From contig NC_133219.1 of assembly GCF_040436345.1 (NCBI RefSeq), positions 23,906,709 to 23,970,708 on the forward strand: 64,000 bases of DNA. The letters are read 5' to 3'. This document shows, piece after piece, positions 63,458-64,000 of the stretch. How positions within the stretch are numbered: position 1 is the stretch's first letter; each line of letters begins with the position of its first letter. The position numbers and the translations under genes were made by a program. The notes under the pieces are model-generated. The model saw only the letters and a program-made list of their open reading frames with translations, made no database searches and had not been told where the DNA came from. Source of the stretch: Pagrus major (Eukaryota > Chordata > Actinopteri > Spariformes > Sparidae).

Positions 63458-64000
63458 AAAGCTGCAAGCAGCGATGAACGGGCCCTCGCAGTCCACGCGG
63501 GTCGCGGCATGCTGCCGTCGTTACATGCTGCCGTCGTTACATGCTGCTGTTGTGACATGCTGCTGTCGGGGCTTGTACTTGCAACAACTTCCATTGAGGA
63601 AATGAAAGTGAAGGCAGTGAAGCTGTCATTTCGTCATTTAGCAATCAAAGCGCCACCTATTGGTCGATTTGCACGAAATTTTGTAGAAATGCTCATCATG
63701 CCATGGAACACAATTGCCAAAAGTTTTGTGTTCATCGGACTGTATTTCATCAAGATACACAAGAATGTCTGTTTGACCACAATGCGCAGGAAATTGTTGT
63801 TTTATATTTTGGCCGTTCTGTGGACTAGCACATTTCTTTTAATAACTTTTTGTCAGGAGGGTCCAAAGATGCTGCGTGCAAAGTTTGGTGCAAATTGGAA
63901 AAACTGCCTGGGAGGAGTTCGAAAAAGTAGGTTTGCGACATTTGGCGAATTTGCAAATGGAAATTCAGTGCGAACGTGGGCGTGGCCTACATCACACTGT
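63458..64000. repeat. Dispersed teleost repeat, cut off by the window end
   Basis: Begins AAAGCTGCAAGCAGCGATGA and ACGGGCCCTCGCA, which I recall as the start of a very abundant non-coding repeat of fish genomes. The later words GCGCCACCTATTGGTC, GGGCGTGGCC and CAAAGTTTGGTGCAAA fit the same family. No open frame. The family name is not certain to me. Confidence 0.65.
63508..63571 (+). repeat. 16-bp minisatellite inside the dispersed repeat
   Basis: Four tandem units based on CATGCTGCCGTCGTTA (63508-63523, 63524-63539, 63540-63555, 63556-63571). The first two are identical and the last two diverged. Confidence 0.85.

Noticed and set aside
63364-63594. 76-residue minus frame rich in Ile
   Set aside because: Translation of the AAT microsatellite and the repeat beside it.

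Overview
The window is nuclear DNA from a bony fish, most likely a spiny-rayed (percomorph) teleost. Genes are split into many short exons with GT-AG introns. The intergenic DNA is AT-rich and carries CA/TG and AAT microsatellites. Several degraded short inverted-repeat elements resemble repeats common in percomorph genomes. I see no prokaryotic, viral or organellar segment. Nine protein genes can be reconstructed, each from start to stop. All exon joins were made by eye, but every chain keeps one open frame across all junctions and the lengths match the known families.

Layout. 1-20.6 kb: ikbkb (+), 21 coding exons, 743 aa, with large introns holding most of the repeats. 20.6-30 kb: vdac3 (-), convergent with ikbkb, 8 coding exons, 283 aa, a non-coding first exon near 29.9 kb and a candidate 3-nt micro-exon. 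31-34 kb: enkd1 (+), 7 exons, 358 aa, head-to-head with vdac3. 34.6-39 kb: polb (+), 14 exons, 336 aa. 40.9-43.1 kb: a dynein light chain LC8 gene, probably dynll1 (+), 89 aa. 43.9-48.4 kb: rpl6 (-), 259 aa, with a TOP-type start region. 49.2-53.8 kb: acaa2 (-), 10 exons, 396 aa, head-to-head with mrpl40 (+, 54.3-56.2 kb, 203 aa). 57.2-58.3 kb: the C22orf39 orthologue (-), 109 aa, a twin CX9C protein. 59.4-63 kb: ufd1 (-), 12 exons, 310 aa, whose first coding exon is only the ATG. 63.4-64 kb: an AAT microsatellite and the start of a dispersed repeat.

The genes are mostly housekeeping: NF-kB signalling (ikbkb), mitochondrial outer-membrane transport (vdac3), fatty-acid oxidation (acaa2), mitochondrial translation (mrpl40), cytosolic translation (rpl6), base-excision repair (polb), dynein and ciliary functions (dynll1, enkd1) and ERAD (ufd1). 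They are not one pathway. The order joins pieces that lie on different human chromosomes: ikbkb/vdac3/polb as on 8p11, mrpl40/C22orf39/ufd1 as on 22q11.

No new multi-gene system was found. The most interesting signals are the vdac3 ATG micro-exon, a perfect RFX-type X-box palindrome upstream of the LC8 gene, an X-box-like site before enkd1, a duplicated ACTACGTCAT word in the acaa2/mrpl40 promoter, and recurring GCTAGC/GTTAGC words near gene starts.
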